Shown: positions 1-8,826 of the stretch, piece by piece
Layout of the letters: every line of letters begins with the position of its first letter
Numbering within the stretch: position 1 is the stretch's first letter
From: Rhizobium sp. SL42
Lineage (GTDB): Bacteria > Pseudomonadota > Alphaproteobacteria > Rhizobiales > Rhizobiaceae
Length of the DNA stretch: 64,000 nt
NCBI RefSeq assembly: GCF_021729845.1
Contig: NZ_CP063397.1
Span: forward strand, 2,308,001 to 2,372,000
Reading direction: 5' to 3'
Notes under the pieces: model-generated
Database searches by the model: none
What the model was told of the DNA's origin: nothing
What the model saw: the letters and a program-made list of their open reading frames with translations, nothing else
Translations under genes and position numbers: made by a program

Positions 1-2
1 CC

Positions 3-491
3 GGCACCGACCTTGTCTTGCGCTACGGAGCGGGACAGTGGAGCGATGGCGCGACAACCAAGCTGTTCGACGAGACGGTCTGCCCGGTCGGGCGCCCGGC
101 TCTGGTCGAGCGGCTGCTGGCCGCAGGCGAGGGGCTGGAACAGGCGCCGCTCATTCATGTCCGGTCGGCCGAGACGCGCCACTGGGCCGGCTGGAGCGAC
201 TATCTCGCTCTGCGCGGCCTCGGCAAGCCCGCCAGTCCCGGCCAGATCTTCGACAACTACGTCCAAGCCGTTCAGGCGACCCTCGATACACGCGGCCTGA
301 TGCTCGGCTGGCACTCGATCACCGACGGCCTCGTCGCCGACGGCTCGCTGGTTCATTGGCCGGAAGGGTCGTTGGATCTTGGCACCGGCTACTATGCGAC
401 GGTGGCGCCCGCAGGGTCGAAAAGGGCCGTGGTGCAGGCATTTGTCGAATGGTTGGGCGGCCGTGCGATTGATCTGGTAGCCCAACGTTAA
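3..491 (+). CDS. LysR-family transcriptional regulator, C-terminal part (cut by window edge)
   Basis: The frame is open from the first bases and ends at TAA 489-491, leaving about 162 residues. The segment reads as the second half of a LysR substrate-binding domain: it opens with a DLVLRYGAGQW-like strand, typical of GcvA-type regulators (DL-x-I/V-RYG-x-G-x-W), and ends with the usual helix of the effector domain (VVQAFVEWL). The N-terminal helix-turn-helix lies outside the window, so the target genes cannot be inferred. No ATG start is expected within the window. A following convergent or co-oriented partner is not obvious; the next gene is a toxin-antitoxin pair about 150 bases away. Confidence 0.85.
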   Translation, partial: GTDLVLRYGAGQWSDGATTKLFDETVCPVGRPALVERLLAAGEGLEQAPLIHVRSAETRHWAGWSDYLALRGLGKPASPGQIFDNYVQAVQATLDTRGLMLGWHSITDGLVADGSLVHWPEGSLDLGTGYYATVAPAGSKRAVVQAFVEWLGGRAIDLVAQR

Positions 492-638
492 ATCACGACT
501 ACGAGGTTGGAGAAGAGATGCATCCCATTGCGCAATGCTGGCAGGGCGTATCGTGGTTGCAAGGCTTGCAAGCGCGCACGGGTTTGTCCTGATTGCGCGC
601 TGTGCTATCCTTGCTTACAGGACACTCAGGATGCTCTC

Positions 639-863
639 ATGTCAGAACTTCACAGGATCAGCGTCGACCCGGAAATTTGCTCAGGCCGCCCGACGATTCG
701 TGGGCTGCGGGTTCGCGTGAAGGATATCCTCGAGCTTCTGGCCGCAGGGGCGAGTCATGAGGAAATCCTCGAAGATTATCCATACCTGGAGCCGTTGGAC
801 ATTGTAGCCGTGCTGGAGTTTGCCGCGCGCCAGGCTGATCACACAATACTTCGTGTCGCTTGA
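639..863 (+). CDS. DUF433 antitoxin-like protein
   Basis: This 74-residue protein has the DUF433 pattern: a short lead (ISVDPEICSGRPTIRGLRV) followed by a winged-helix-like part (VKDILELLAAGASHEEILEDYPYLEPLDIVAVLEFAA). DUF433 proteins are commonly encoded directly before a DUF5615 PIN-like protein and are regarded as antitoxins of the VapB45 kind. I chose ATG 639 because it starts at the conserved domain; the frame stays open further upstream but that part has no family match. The stop overlaps the start of the next gene by one base (TGATG), which indicates translational coupling. The antitoxin would bind the toxin and probably repress its own promoter. Confidence 0.82.
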   Translation: MSELHRISVDPEICSGRPTIRGLRVRVKDILELLAAGASHEEILEDYPYLEPLDIVAVLEFAARQADHTILRVA

Positions 864-1192
864 TGCGGTTTCTCGATGATGCGCAACTGCCTCCCGCGCT
901 CGCGCGCTGGCTCGTTGCATGTGGCCATGAGGCGCAACATCTTGTCGACCTTGGTATGCAAGGTGCATCGGACAAGATGATATGGGATGTGGCTCTACAG
1001 ACCAACGCGATCATCATTTCCAAAGACGAGGACTTTGCGCTTCGCAAGACATTTGACCGATCCGGTCCACCTATTGTCTGGGTGCGGCTACCCAATTCAA
1101 GGCGTCGCGAATTGCTGCAATGGTTTGAGATCATGCTGCCGCAGATGATCAGCGCCCTTGAGCGGGGAGATCATCTTTTCGAGCTCGCGTAA
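863..1192 (+). CDS. DUF5615 PIN-like toxin (VapC45-type)
   Basis: The 109-residue product begins MRFLDDAQLPPALARWL and contains ISKDEDF, the two acidic regions of the DUF5615/PIN-like fold (LxDxxLP near the N terminus and the SxDxDF motif near residue 53). PIN-domain toxins are Mg2+-dependent ribonucleases. Start ATG 863 overlaps the DUF433 stop by one base, the usual antitoxin-first order of a type II module. No other defence or mobile gene adjoins it. Function is inferred from family and gene order; an inactive, domesticated pair cannot be excluded from sequence alone, though both frames are intact. Confidence 0.82.
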   Translation: MRFLDDAQLPPALARWLVACGHEAQHLVDLGMQGASDKMIWDVALQTNAIIISKDEDFALRKTFDRSGPPIVWVRLPNSRRRELLQWFEIMLPQMISALERGDHLFELA

Positions 1193-1285
1193 CCGGATCG
1201 GCTGACCTGTTTCATTCCGCAAGCACCGAATTCGCAAATAAATACGACAGGTGATTAGGTTGTTGGGTAACTAGTGAACGGTATT

Positions 1286-1651
1286 TCACTTCGGCCTTTC
1301 GATCCCCTCGTACACGCTTGTCAGTTGTGCCATGCGCGCCGCATAAGCCGCGGTCAGGCAATCGACGTCAGCCTTGCATTCGCCGCGCTTGCTCAGCCAG
1401 GCGATCTGCTGGTCCTGCAATTCGCCCCGGCTGCCCATTGCCAGAAGGCCGGACAGAAGCTCGAATGTCGTGACCATTTTCACGTCCATGTCGTTCAGCG
1501 AAAGGGTCTGGCAGATGGTCGCCTCGTCGGCAGCCAGATCCGGTTTGCCGCAATCGAAGCTCGCAGCCCTGGCTGGCAGTGCGCCTGCCAGCAACGGCGC
1601 GGCAAGAAGCGCGAAGACGACGGCGCGTGCGGCTGCATTGGGATCGGACAT
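1286..1651 (-). CDS. Secreted LprI-family (DUF1311-like) protein
   Basis: The 121-residue protein has an N-terminal signal peptide (AVVFALLAAPLLAGALPARA, cleavage near residue 29) and then the LprI pattern: FDCxKP...ADEATICQTLSLNDMD, a Q-x-x-WL-x-KR-x-EC-x-x-DVDCL-x-x-AY-x-x-R-x-x-QL block. Four cysteines probably form two disulfides in the periplasm. Members include lysozyme-inhibitor LprI of Mycobacterium, but most bacterial homologues have no tested role. ATG 1651 is supported by a GAGGTG ribosome site just upstream and by the signal peptide; the frame continues upstream to 2083 without coding character. It is divergent from the serine hydrolase gene at 1800. Confidence 0.75.
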   Translation of the reverse strand: MSDPNAAARAVVFALLAAPLLAGALPARAASFDCGKPDLAADEATICQTLSLNDMDVKMVTTFELLSGLLAMGSRGELQDQQIAWLSKRGECKADVDCLTAAYAARMAQLTSVYEGIERPK

Positions 1652-1799
1652 GGTCACCTCGCTTGTTTTAACGATGGCTGATGAACGTCGTCCGGCAAGA
1701 GATCGTTCCATGCATCTTGCGCATGACAGGTTCTCACGATCAGGTGAGATCCTTGCCGCCGGCCTTTGTTCGGCGGGTGCGTTTCCTAAATGGTAGCTC

Positions 1800-2825
1800 A
1801 TGAACAGAAGATCACTCATTGCCCTCATCACAGCCCTTCCGGTAGTGGCCGCGACCCGCAGCTTTGCCCAGTCGCCAGGGCCTGCTGAATTGTCGAAGCA
1901 GCGCATTGCCGGCTTACTGGAGGCGGCGCGCCGGCTCGACGGCCTGGAAACCGCGATCGTCACCCGCAATGGTGACGTGCTCGCCGAGCGCGCTTTTGGC
2001 GACAATGCGCTGGCCGGCTCGACCAATATCAAGTCGGCGTCGAAATCGATCGTCTCGGCGCTTGTCGGCATCGCGATCGACAAGGGGTTGCTCGACGGCG
2101 TCGATCAGCCGATCGAGACGGTGCTGCGCGCCGAATTTCCGGCCAATCCCGATCCGAGACTGTCGAAGATCACGATCGGTCATCTGCTCTCGATGCGTGC
2201 CGGGCTCGACCGCATGTCCGGTCCCAACTACGGCCGCTGGGTTGCCAGCAGAAACTGGGTCCGGGCGGCATTGGCTGCCGATTTCATCGACGAGCCGGGC
2301 GGCGGCATGCTCTATTCCACTGCATCCAGCCACTTGCTCTCTGTCATTCTCACCAAGGTTTCCGGCAAACCGACTTTGGCCCTTGCGCGGGACTGGCTCG
2401 GTCCGCTTGATGGCTTCCGCATCGGGGCGTGGGACCGCGATCCACAAGGCTACTATCTCGGCGGCAACCAGATGGCCATGACGCCGCGCTCGCTGCATGC
2501 CTTCGGTGAACTTTATCGCCGCGGCGGCGTCACCTCCGACGGAACCCGGCTGATTTCCGAGGCATGGATCCGCGAAAGCTGGGTCCAGCGCACCAATTCG
2601 GTCTTCAATGGCGATGGCTACGGTTACGCGTGGTTCCTGAAGGACATGGCCGGCGAGCGGGTAAACTACGCTTGGGGCTATGGCGGGCAGATGCTCTATA
2701 TCGTGCCAAGCCTCGACCTCACCGTCACCATCACGTCGAACGAGGCAGCCCCGTCTGCCCGCACCGGCTATCGCGACGAGTTGCACGCTCTGGTAACGCG
2801 GATGATCGAAGCGGTAAAGGCTTGA
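1800..2825 (+). CDS. Exported serine hydrolase (beta-lactamase/esterase family, PF00144)
   Basis: A 341-residue protein with an N-terminal export signal (MNRRSLIALITALPVVAATRSFAQ; the RR could also allow Tat export). The catalytic SxxK is S79-A-S-K82 in KSASKSIVSALVG, matching class C beta-lactamases, DD-peptidases and esterases of PF00144. The second motif, usually Y-x-N, is Y172-S-T, so beta-lactamase activity is not assured and an esterase or peptidase role is more likely. The C-terminal WGYGGQMLYIVPSLDLTVTITSN is the conserved last strand region, with the H/K-x-G triad replaced by YGG. Located in the periplasm by inference. It stands alone, about 100 bases before degQ. Confidence 0.85.
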   Translation: MNRRSLIALITALPVVAATRSFAQSPGPAELSKQRIAGLLEAARRLDGLETAIVTRNGDVLAERAFGDNALAGSTNIKSASKSIVSALVGIAIDKGLLDGVDQPIETVLRAEFPANPDPRLSKITIGHLLSMRAGLDRMSGPNYGRWVASRNWVRAALAADFIDEPGGGMLYSTASSHLLSVILTKVSGKPTLALARDWLGPLDGFRIGAWDRDPQGYYLGGNQMAMTPRSLHAFGELYRRGGVTSDGTRLISEAWIRESWVQRTNSVFNGDGYGYAWFLKDMAGERVNYAWGYGGQMLYIVPSLDLTVTITSNEAAPSARTGYRDELHALVTRMIEAVKA

Positions 2826-2933
2826 GCATCAGGGCTTTTATCCCCATTTGCACAGACGCTTCCTTGCTTCCGCCTATTTCGGTTTGCAGGAACGAGGTCT
2901 AGAACTTCTGCCAATGCCTTGAAGGGGATTCGC

Positions 2934-4342
<1,409 letters not shown>

Positions 4343-4346
<4 letters not shown>

Positions 4347-5656
4347 GCGACCTGTTCGCCTCGCATGTTCCGAAAGATATCGCCGAGCGGCGGCCGCTGG
4401 CCGACCGCTTGCGGCCGAAAAACCTGTCGGAAGTGACGGGGCAGGAGCATCTGACCGGGGAAGATGGCGTGCTGGCCCGGATGATCGCGTCCGGTTCGCT
4501 CGGTTCGATGATCTTCTGGGGTCCGCCCGGCACCGGCAAGACCACGGTCGCCCGGCTTCTGTCGGGCGAGGCGGGGCTGGCGTTTGAACAGATCTCGGCG
4601 ATCTTTTCCGGCGTCGCCGATCTGAAGAAGGTCTTCGAGGGCGCGCGCATGCGCCGCATGGAAGGCCGCCAGACATTGCTTTTCGTCGATGAGATCCACC
4701 GCTTCAACCGTGCCCAGCAGGACAGTTTCCTGCCGGTGATGGAAGACGGAACCGTGATCCTGGTCGGTGCCACGACGGAAAATCCGAGCTTCGAGCTCAA
4801 TGCAGCGCTTCTGTCGCGTGCCCGGGTGCTGACCTTCAAGAGCCATGACGAGACCAGCATCGAGACGCTGCTGAAGCGCGCCGAAGACACCGAAGCCAAG
4901 CCGTTGCCGCTGGATGAAAACGCCCGCGCCGCACTGATCCGCATGGCCGACGGCGATGGCCGCGCCTCGCTGACCCTGGCCGAGGAAGTCTGGCGGGCGG
5001 CAAGGGCCGGCGAGATTTTCGACACGGAAGGCCTTGCCCGCATCGTCCAGCGCCGGGCACCTGTCTATGACAAGGGCCAGGACGGCCATTACAACCTGAT
5101 CTCGGCGCTGCACAAGTCGGTGCGCGGCTCCGATCCGGATGCGGCCCTCTATTACCTTTGCCGGATGTTCGATGCCGGCGAGGATCCGCTTTATCTCGGC
5201 CGGCGGCTGGTGCGCATGGCGGTGGAGGATATCGGGCTTGCCGATCCGCAGGCATTGGTGATCTGCAATGCCGCCAAGGATGCCTATGACTATCTCGGCT
5301 CGCCGGAGGGTGAACTGGCGCTGGCGCAGGCCTGCGTCTATCTCGCCACCGCGCCGAAATCGAACGGCGTCTATGTTGCCTACAAGGCCGCCATGCGCGC
5401 GGCCAAGGAACATGGCTCGCTGCTGCCGCCCAAGCATATTCTCAATGCGCCGACCAAGCTGATGAAGGCGGAGGGCTATAACGAAGGCTACCGCTACGAC
5501 CACGACGAGCCGGACGCCTTTTCCGGGCAGAATTATTTTCCCGAGAAGATGGGCCGCCAGCAGTATTACGATCCGCCCGAACGCGGCTTCGAACGCGACA
5601 TCAAGAAGCGCCTCGACTGGTGGTCGAAGCTGCGTCGCGAGCGCGGCGAGCCGTAG
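4343..5656 (+). CDS. rarA: Replication-associated recombination protein A (AAA+ ATPase)
   Basis: The 437-residue protein belongs to the RarA/MgsA/WRNIP1 family. Walker A is G60-PPGTGKT, Walker B is LLFVDEIH with D116-E117, followed by the sensor-1 region (LVGATTENPSFELNAALLSR) and the C-terminal MgsA domain with YHDEPDAFSGQNYFPE, a family signature. RarA acts at stalled replication forks, interacting with SSB and the clamp loader. The start ATG overlaps the degQ stop by four bases. Length and all motifs are normal for the family. Confidence 0.95.
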
Positions 5657-5689
5657 GGCAGGTGGGGTGCGTCGAGCGGAAAGCCCCGC

Positions 5690-6001
5690 TCAGGAGGCCT
5701 TCTGCTTCGGCGCGGACGCCGGTGCCGCGAGCATCTTGACCTTGGATTCGGCCAGGCCGTGATGGCCTTCCATGTCGACGATCAGGTGCCAATGGGCGCT
5801 TTCCGGGATCACCAGCTTGAGCGGCGATTTCTTCGCCACGCCGCCGATATATTTGAAGTCCAGCGTCTCCTTGAAGCGCTGGAAATTCGCCGGCGTCATC
5901 AGGCGCACATTGTTGACGGCCGACAGCGTCACCTCGATGATGGTTCCGGCGCGCTGCTCCTTCAGGTCGTAGTGGGTAAAGCGGAAACTCGGCTTGGACA
6001 C
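5690..6001 (-). CDS. DUF1883 domain protein
   Basis: The 103-residue protein matches the DUF1883 pattern along its whole length: FTHYDLKEQRAGTIIEVTL, then NNVRLMTPANFQRF and, towards the end, SAHWHLIVDMEGHHG. In other proteins this domain precedes TIR or other signalling domains, but here it stands alone with a short charged tail. The start codon is GTG 6001 with a GAGGCGAG site upstream; no in-frame ATG is found. The gene faces rarA convergently. The biological role of solo DUF1883 proteins is not known to me. Confidence 0.78.
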   Translation of the reverse strand: MSKPSFRFTHYDLKEQRAGTIIEVTLSAVNNVRLMTPANFQRFKETLDFKYIGGVAKKSPLKLVIPESAHWHLIVDMEGHHGLAESKVKMLAAPASAPKQKAS

Positions 6002-6122
6002 GCTGCTGCTCGCCTCGGTGGTGTTTTGACTGGTGCTAAATTACAGGCGACCGGTTAACGAAAAGTTTGCCAAGCGGTGCACGGTTTTACGCCGGTAGGG
6101 TTGGCTACTCACGTTTTCCCGT

Positions 6123-6365
6123 AGCCCCCCTCTGGCCTGCCGGCCATCTCCCCCACAGGTGGGGAGATCGACCTGGGGTTGGCCGCTCGTTCAACCGGAA
6201 ATCTATCTGCAGTCGAATGACCGGTGCAATGGGGCGATTGCTGACCGTCCGTTGATTTTGCCTTTGCACTGCGGTCACCATCCTCGCCCTTGTGCCGAGA
6301 TCTCGGCTGATCTCCCCCCGTGTGGGGGAGATGTCGGCGGAGCCGACAGAGGGGGGCGAACTGGC
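6123..6365. repeat. Palindrome-bounded intergenic mosaic element
   Basis: Two copies of one palindromic unit face each other. The left copy (6123-6172) reads GCCCCCCTCTG, a GC hairpin (CCTGCCGGC), then CATCTCCCCCACA and GGTGGGGAGATC. The right copy (about 6307-6360) is the same unit on the other strand, with a different GC hairpin (TCGGCTCCGCCGA). Between them lies about 130 bases that include CATCCTCGCCCTTG (6279-6292), identical to part of the 28-bp repeat found at 8.8-9.7 kb. It resembles the mosaic palindromic elements known in rhizobial genomes (RIME/ABC-like); exact family not determined. Confidence 0.65.
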
Positions 6366-6474
6366 GCTGGCTGCTGCGGGTAAGGGAAGGCGACCTACAC
6401 GGTTCGATCCTCGATCATCCACCCTTCATCCTCATCCCAAAACTTCAAAAATCCCACGCCAATTGACCGGTCGG

Positions 6475-7060
6475 ATTGTCCTCCTCCGGGGGTGATGGCA
6501 GTCTCGGACAGGGCGCCGGAAGCAGCCTCTGTAAGTTTAGTATGTGGCTCCTTCCGGCGCCCCGTTCGGCGATTTTTGCCGGTTGCATGCGTCTCTCTGG
6601 CAAGGCGGCGCTGGCTTTGAGACCGAAGTCTCGTCGTCAATCGGGCTCGGGTCCAAAACGTCTCGTAAAAACGTCCTGGCCGGGTGCCCGGGAGGTTTCA
6701 GGTTCTCGGCGGATGTGCGCACATACCGACCTGACCCTCGCCCGGGGAGCGGGTCATTTACGACCGCAGCTCCCGCCGTCTTTGTCACCGGACCCGATCA
6801 ATCACTCGATCAATCAGCCAGGTCCGGCGCCTTGTTTGCGTGCCGCTGAGGCACGTCCGATGGCCGTTGGGATCGAGGTTGGCTCAAACCATCCGAGGTC
6901 TTTGCCATCCACCATCCCTCCACCGGAGGGAGACCGTTGCATCCGGCCCGGAGGGTCTGGCCAGCGACAGCCGCGCCCTCCGGCGCCGGTTCCGCTTCGC
7001 CGGGCTCGCAACACCCGGTGTATCCGAAAGCGGAACGGGGTGAGTATGGCACGGGTGGAA
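6475..7060. other. Hairpin-dense region without a convincing gene; candidate structured RNA or repeat element
   Basis: Several perfect or near-perfect inverted repeats follow one another: 6511-6527 with 6546-6562 (17 bp, one mismatch), 6619-6632 (GAGAC-CGAA-GTCTC), 6788-6794 with 6821-6827 (CCGGACC/GGTCCGG, enclosing a doubled CGATCAATCA), 6839-6855 (CGTGCC/GGCACG), 6916-6930 (CCCTCC-ACC-GGAGGG) and 6989-6997 with 7028-7036 (GTTCCGCTT/AAGCGGAAC, enclosing CCGGG/CCCGG). Open frames here exist in several frames on both strands, none with a good ribosome site or a family match. One plus-strand frame (from 6544) weakly recalls phage-satellite Ash-like peptides, without any phage gene nearby. Confidence 0.35.
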
Positions 7061-7409
7061 ACAAGGGGGATGAACTGGGGTGTGTTTTGTTGAAAAGGTT
7101 GGGGGATTTGGAAAAGTCATCCCCGCGCAAAGGGCGATTCTGGCGGCGGGGCGGGGGCGGGCGCCCGCAGGTTATGCGGCAGGTTTCATGCTGGACGCGC
7201 GATGGACGTCAAGTCGAAGCAGGCCTATGCTGGAGATGCGGCCGTTTGCCCGGTTGCGGCGCGACGGAGATGGCCGTTCTGCGGAACGGATCGCTGCGTC
7301 AGGCATTGATCCCATGCATTGATCCCACGCATGGATGGCAGTCATCGATGACAGGCATGCATGACAGCATCTACATCCAACACTCACCCCCACAGAAGGA
7401 GAAGACCCC
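7061..7409. other. Intergenic stretch before osmC, with a 13-bp tandem repeat
   Basis: I see no gene here. A 13-base unit GCATTGATCCCAY occurs twice in tandem at 7303-7315 and 7316-7328, followed by GCATGGATGG and a near-palindromic GTCATCGATGACAGGCATGCATGACAG series at 7340-7365. This lies 60-100 bases ahead of osmC and could hold its promoter or an operator for a peroxide-sensing regulator, but no recognised box was identified. Confidence 0.4.
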
Positions 7410-7841
7410 ATGGCCATTCAGAAATATGGTTCGGCCCACTGGACAGGTGGCCTGAAGGACGGTCTCGGCAAGGTATCGACCGAAAGCGGCGCGCTGAAGG
7501 ACCAGCCCTACGGCTTCAGGACCCGTTTCGAGGGCGTGGCCGGCAGCAATCCGGAAGAACTGATCGGGGCCGCCCATGCCGCCTGCTTCACCATGGCGCT
7601 GTCGCTGCAGCTCGAACAGGAGGGCCTGAAGGCCGACAGCCTCGAAACGAAGGCGACAGTGTCGCTCGACAAGGTCGGCGACGGTTTCGAGATCACCGGC
7701 ATCGCGCTTGCCCTGCATGGCAAGGTTTCTGGCACCGACCAGGCGACATTTGCCGCGATCGCCGAAAAGGCCAAGGTCGGCTGCCCGGTGTCGAAGGCGC
7801 TGAAGGCGGTGCCGATCACGCTAAGCGTGACGTTCGGCTGA
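7410..7841 (+). CDS. osmC: OsmC-family peroxiredoxin
   Basis: The 143-residue protein is a full-length OsmC/Ohr-family thiol peroxidase, reducing organic hydroperoxides in the cytoplasm. The two reactive cysteines are C59 (AHAACFTMAL) and C125 (KVGCPVSKAL), at the family positions, and NPEELIGAAHAAC and ITLSVTF are typical. AGGAGAAGA lies just before the ATG. It is transcribed alone; a strong terminator follows at 7887-7920. The sequence favours the OsmC branch over Ohr because of the N-terminal AHWTGGLKDGLGKVSTESGAL. Confidence 0.93.
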   Translation: MAIQKYGSAHWTGGLKDGLGKVSTESGALKDQPYGFRTRFEGVAGSNPEELIGAAHAACFTMALSLQLEQEGLKADSLETKATVSLDKVGDGFEITGIALALHGKVSGTDQATFAAIAEKAKVGCPVSKALKAVPITLSVTFG

Positions 7842-7886
7842 TTGGCAGCGGGCTGACTTTCGCCGGCAGGACAAACACACTGCCTG

Positions 7887-7920
7887 CGGCGTCCGCCGAT
7901 TTCGGCCGGACGCCGTTTTT
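7887..7920 (+). terminator. Rho-independent terminator after osmC
   Basis: CGGCGTCCG at 7887-7895 pairs with CGGACGCCG at 7907-7915, and five T follow directly. It would end osmC transcription, and lies against the 3' end of the convergent VOC pseudogene. Confidence 0.8.
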
Positions 7921-7923
7921 CTG

Positions 7924-8352
7924 TCAGAACGTCACCTTGACGGAGGCGGCACTGCGGGTTGACGGGCCGTGAAAGACGGCCTCGATATTGTTGCCGTCCG
8001 GATCGAGCAGGAAGGCGGCATAGTAGCCCGGATGATAGGGTCGCTCTCCGGGCGCGCCATTGTCCATTCCGCCGGCACGGAGCCCGGCCGCGTGCGCGGC
8101 ATCGACCATGGCGGCATCGGCGGCCTGAAAGGCGAGATGATGGCGGCCGGTCAGCTTGCCAAGTGCGGCATCGCTGTCGGCAGTCGAGACGAACAACTCG
8201 TCGGCCTAGAAATAATCCGCCGTCTCGCCGCCGATCGGAACGCCCAGCACCTCGAAGATCGCCGCATAAAACCGCCGGCTGGCCGGCAGGTCGCGAACCA
8301 CCAGCTGGATATGATCGATCAACCGGCCGCGATGCAATTCCTGCGTTTCCAT
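7924..8352 (-). pseudogene. VOC-family (glyoxalase/bleomycin-resistance-like) gene interrupted by an in-frame amber codon
   Basis: Reading from ATG 8352 on the minus strand gives METQELHRGRLIDHIQLVV... to ETADYF, then TAG at 8206-8208, then in the same frame ADELFVSTADSDAALGKLTGRHHLAFQ and on to the stop at 7924. The joined 142-residue product is a normal single VOC domain with the metal-ligand region IDHIQLVVRD at the start and IEAVFHGP at the end. The ribosome site is strong (AGGAGGAGG). Only one base (TGG to TAG, if Trp was ancestral) separates it from an intact gene, so the loss is recent or is a sequencing error. The downstream half has no good start of its own. Confidence 0.82.
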
Positions 8353-8361
8353 GGCTTCCTC

Positions 8362-8387
8362 CTCCTGGCGCTTGCTCCTGGCGCTTG
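8362..8387. repeat. 13-bp tandem duplication upstream of the VOC gene
   Basis: CTCCTGGCGCTTG occurs twice in direct succession (8362-8374 and 8375-8387). It lies just upstream of the AGGAGGAGG ribosome site of the VOC pseudogene (minus strand) and may be a simple slippage product. Confidence 0.6.
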
Positions 8388-8479
8388 CATGAATCTAGGT
8401 GCGTATGGCGGGGGCTTCAATGGGGGCAGCGCTGGACGGTTAGGCATTGTCGATGGCGCGAGACGCGGCTTTTTTCCTG

Positions 8480-8764
8480 TCACCACAGCTCATAGTACAG
8501 GTCCCGCCACTCCGGATTGATGCTCTCGATCAGTGTGATCTTCCATTTGCGGTACCATCGCTTCAGGGATTTCTCCCGCTGGATGGCGGTGCCGATGCGT
8601 TGATGTTCTTCATACCAGACGAGCCGGTTACAGCCATATTTCGTCGCAAATCCGGGCGTCAGGCCTTCCCGGTGCTCGTAGATGCGCCGCTCCAGATCGG
8701 ACGTGACGCCGATATAGAGCGTGCCGTTCTTGTGATTGGTAACGATGTAGACGTAGCCGGCCAT
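8480..8764 (-). CDS. Solo GIY-YIG nuclease domain protein
   Basis: The 94-residue protein is a single GIY-YIG domain of the UPF0213/SLX1-like small type: YVYIVTNHKNGTLYIG gives the two GIY/YIG strands, LERRIYEHREG supplies the conserved Arg and KSLKRWYRKWK the region after the catalytic Glu (IQREKSLK), with the usual NPEWRDL tail. Such proteins cut DNA in restriction, repair and mobile elements, but the small stand-alone class has no settled role. ATG 8764 is chosen over TTG 8770. Its 5' side adjoins an array of seven palindromic repeats (8827-9651), which suggests it may act on these hairpins; this link is inference from position. Confidence 0.88.
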   Translation of the reverse strand: MAGYVYIVTNHKNGTLYIGVTSDLERRIYEHREGLTPGFATKYGCNRLVWYEEHQRIGTAIQREKSLKRWYRKWKITLIESINPEWRDLYYELW

Positions 8765-8826
8765 GGTCAAATGTTCGGCGTCGCGGGCAGGGCCGTCAAT
8801 CCTGGCTTTTTAGGGGGATTGCGTGT

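Noticed and set aside
6475..7060. P4-like satellite remnant
   Set aside because: Only a faint likeness of one short frame to Ash-type peptides; no integrase, alpA, primase or other satellite gene in the window.
6476..7455. Protein-coding genes in the 6.4-7.4 kb region
   Set aside because: Several short frames on both strands overlap one another, none has a convincing ribosome site, codon use or family match; a structured RNA or repeat is more likely.
7924..8352. Amber codon as a programmed amino acid (pyrrolysine or readthrough)
   Set aside because: The VOC family has no special residue there and rhizobia are not known to use pyrrolysine; a nonsense mutation is simpler.
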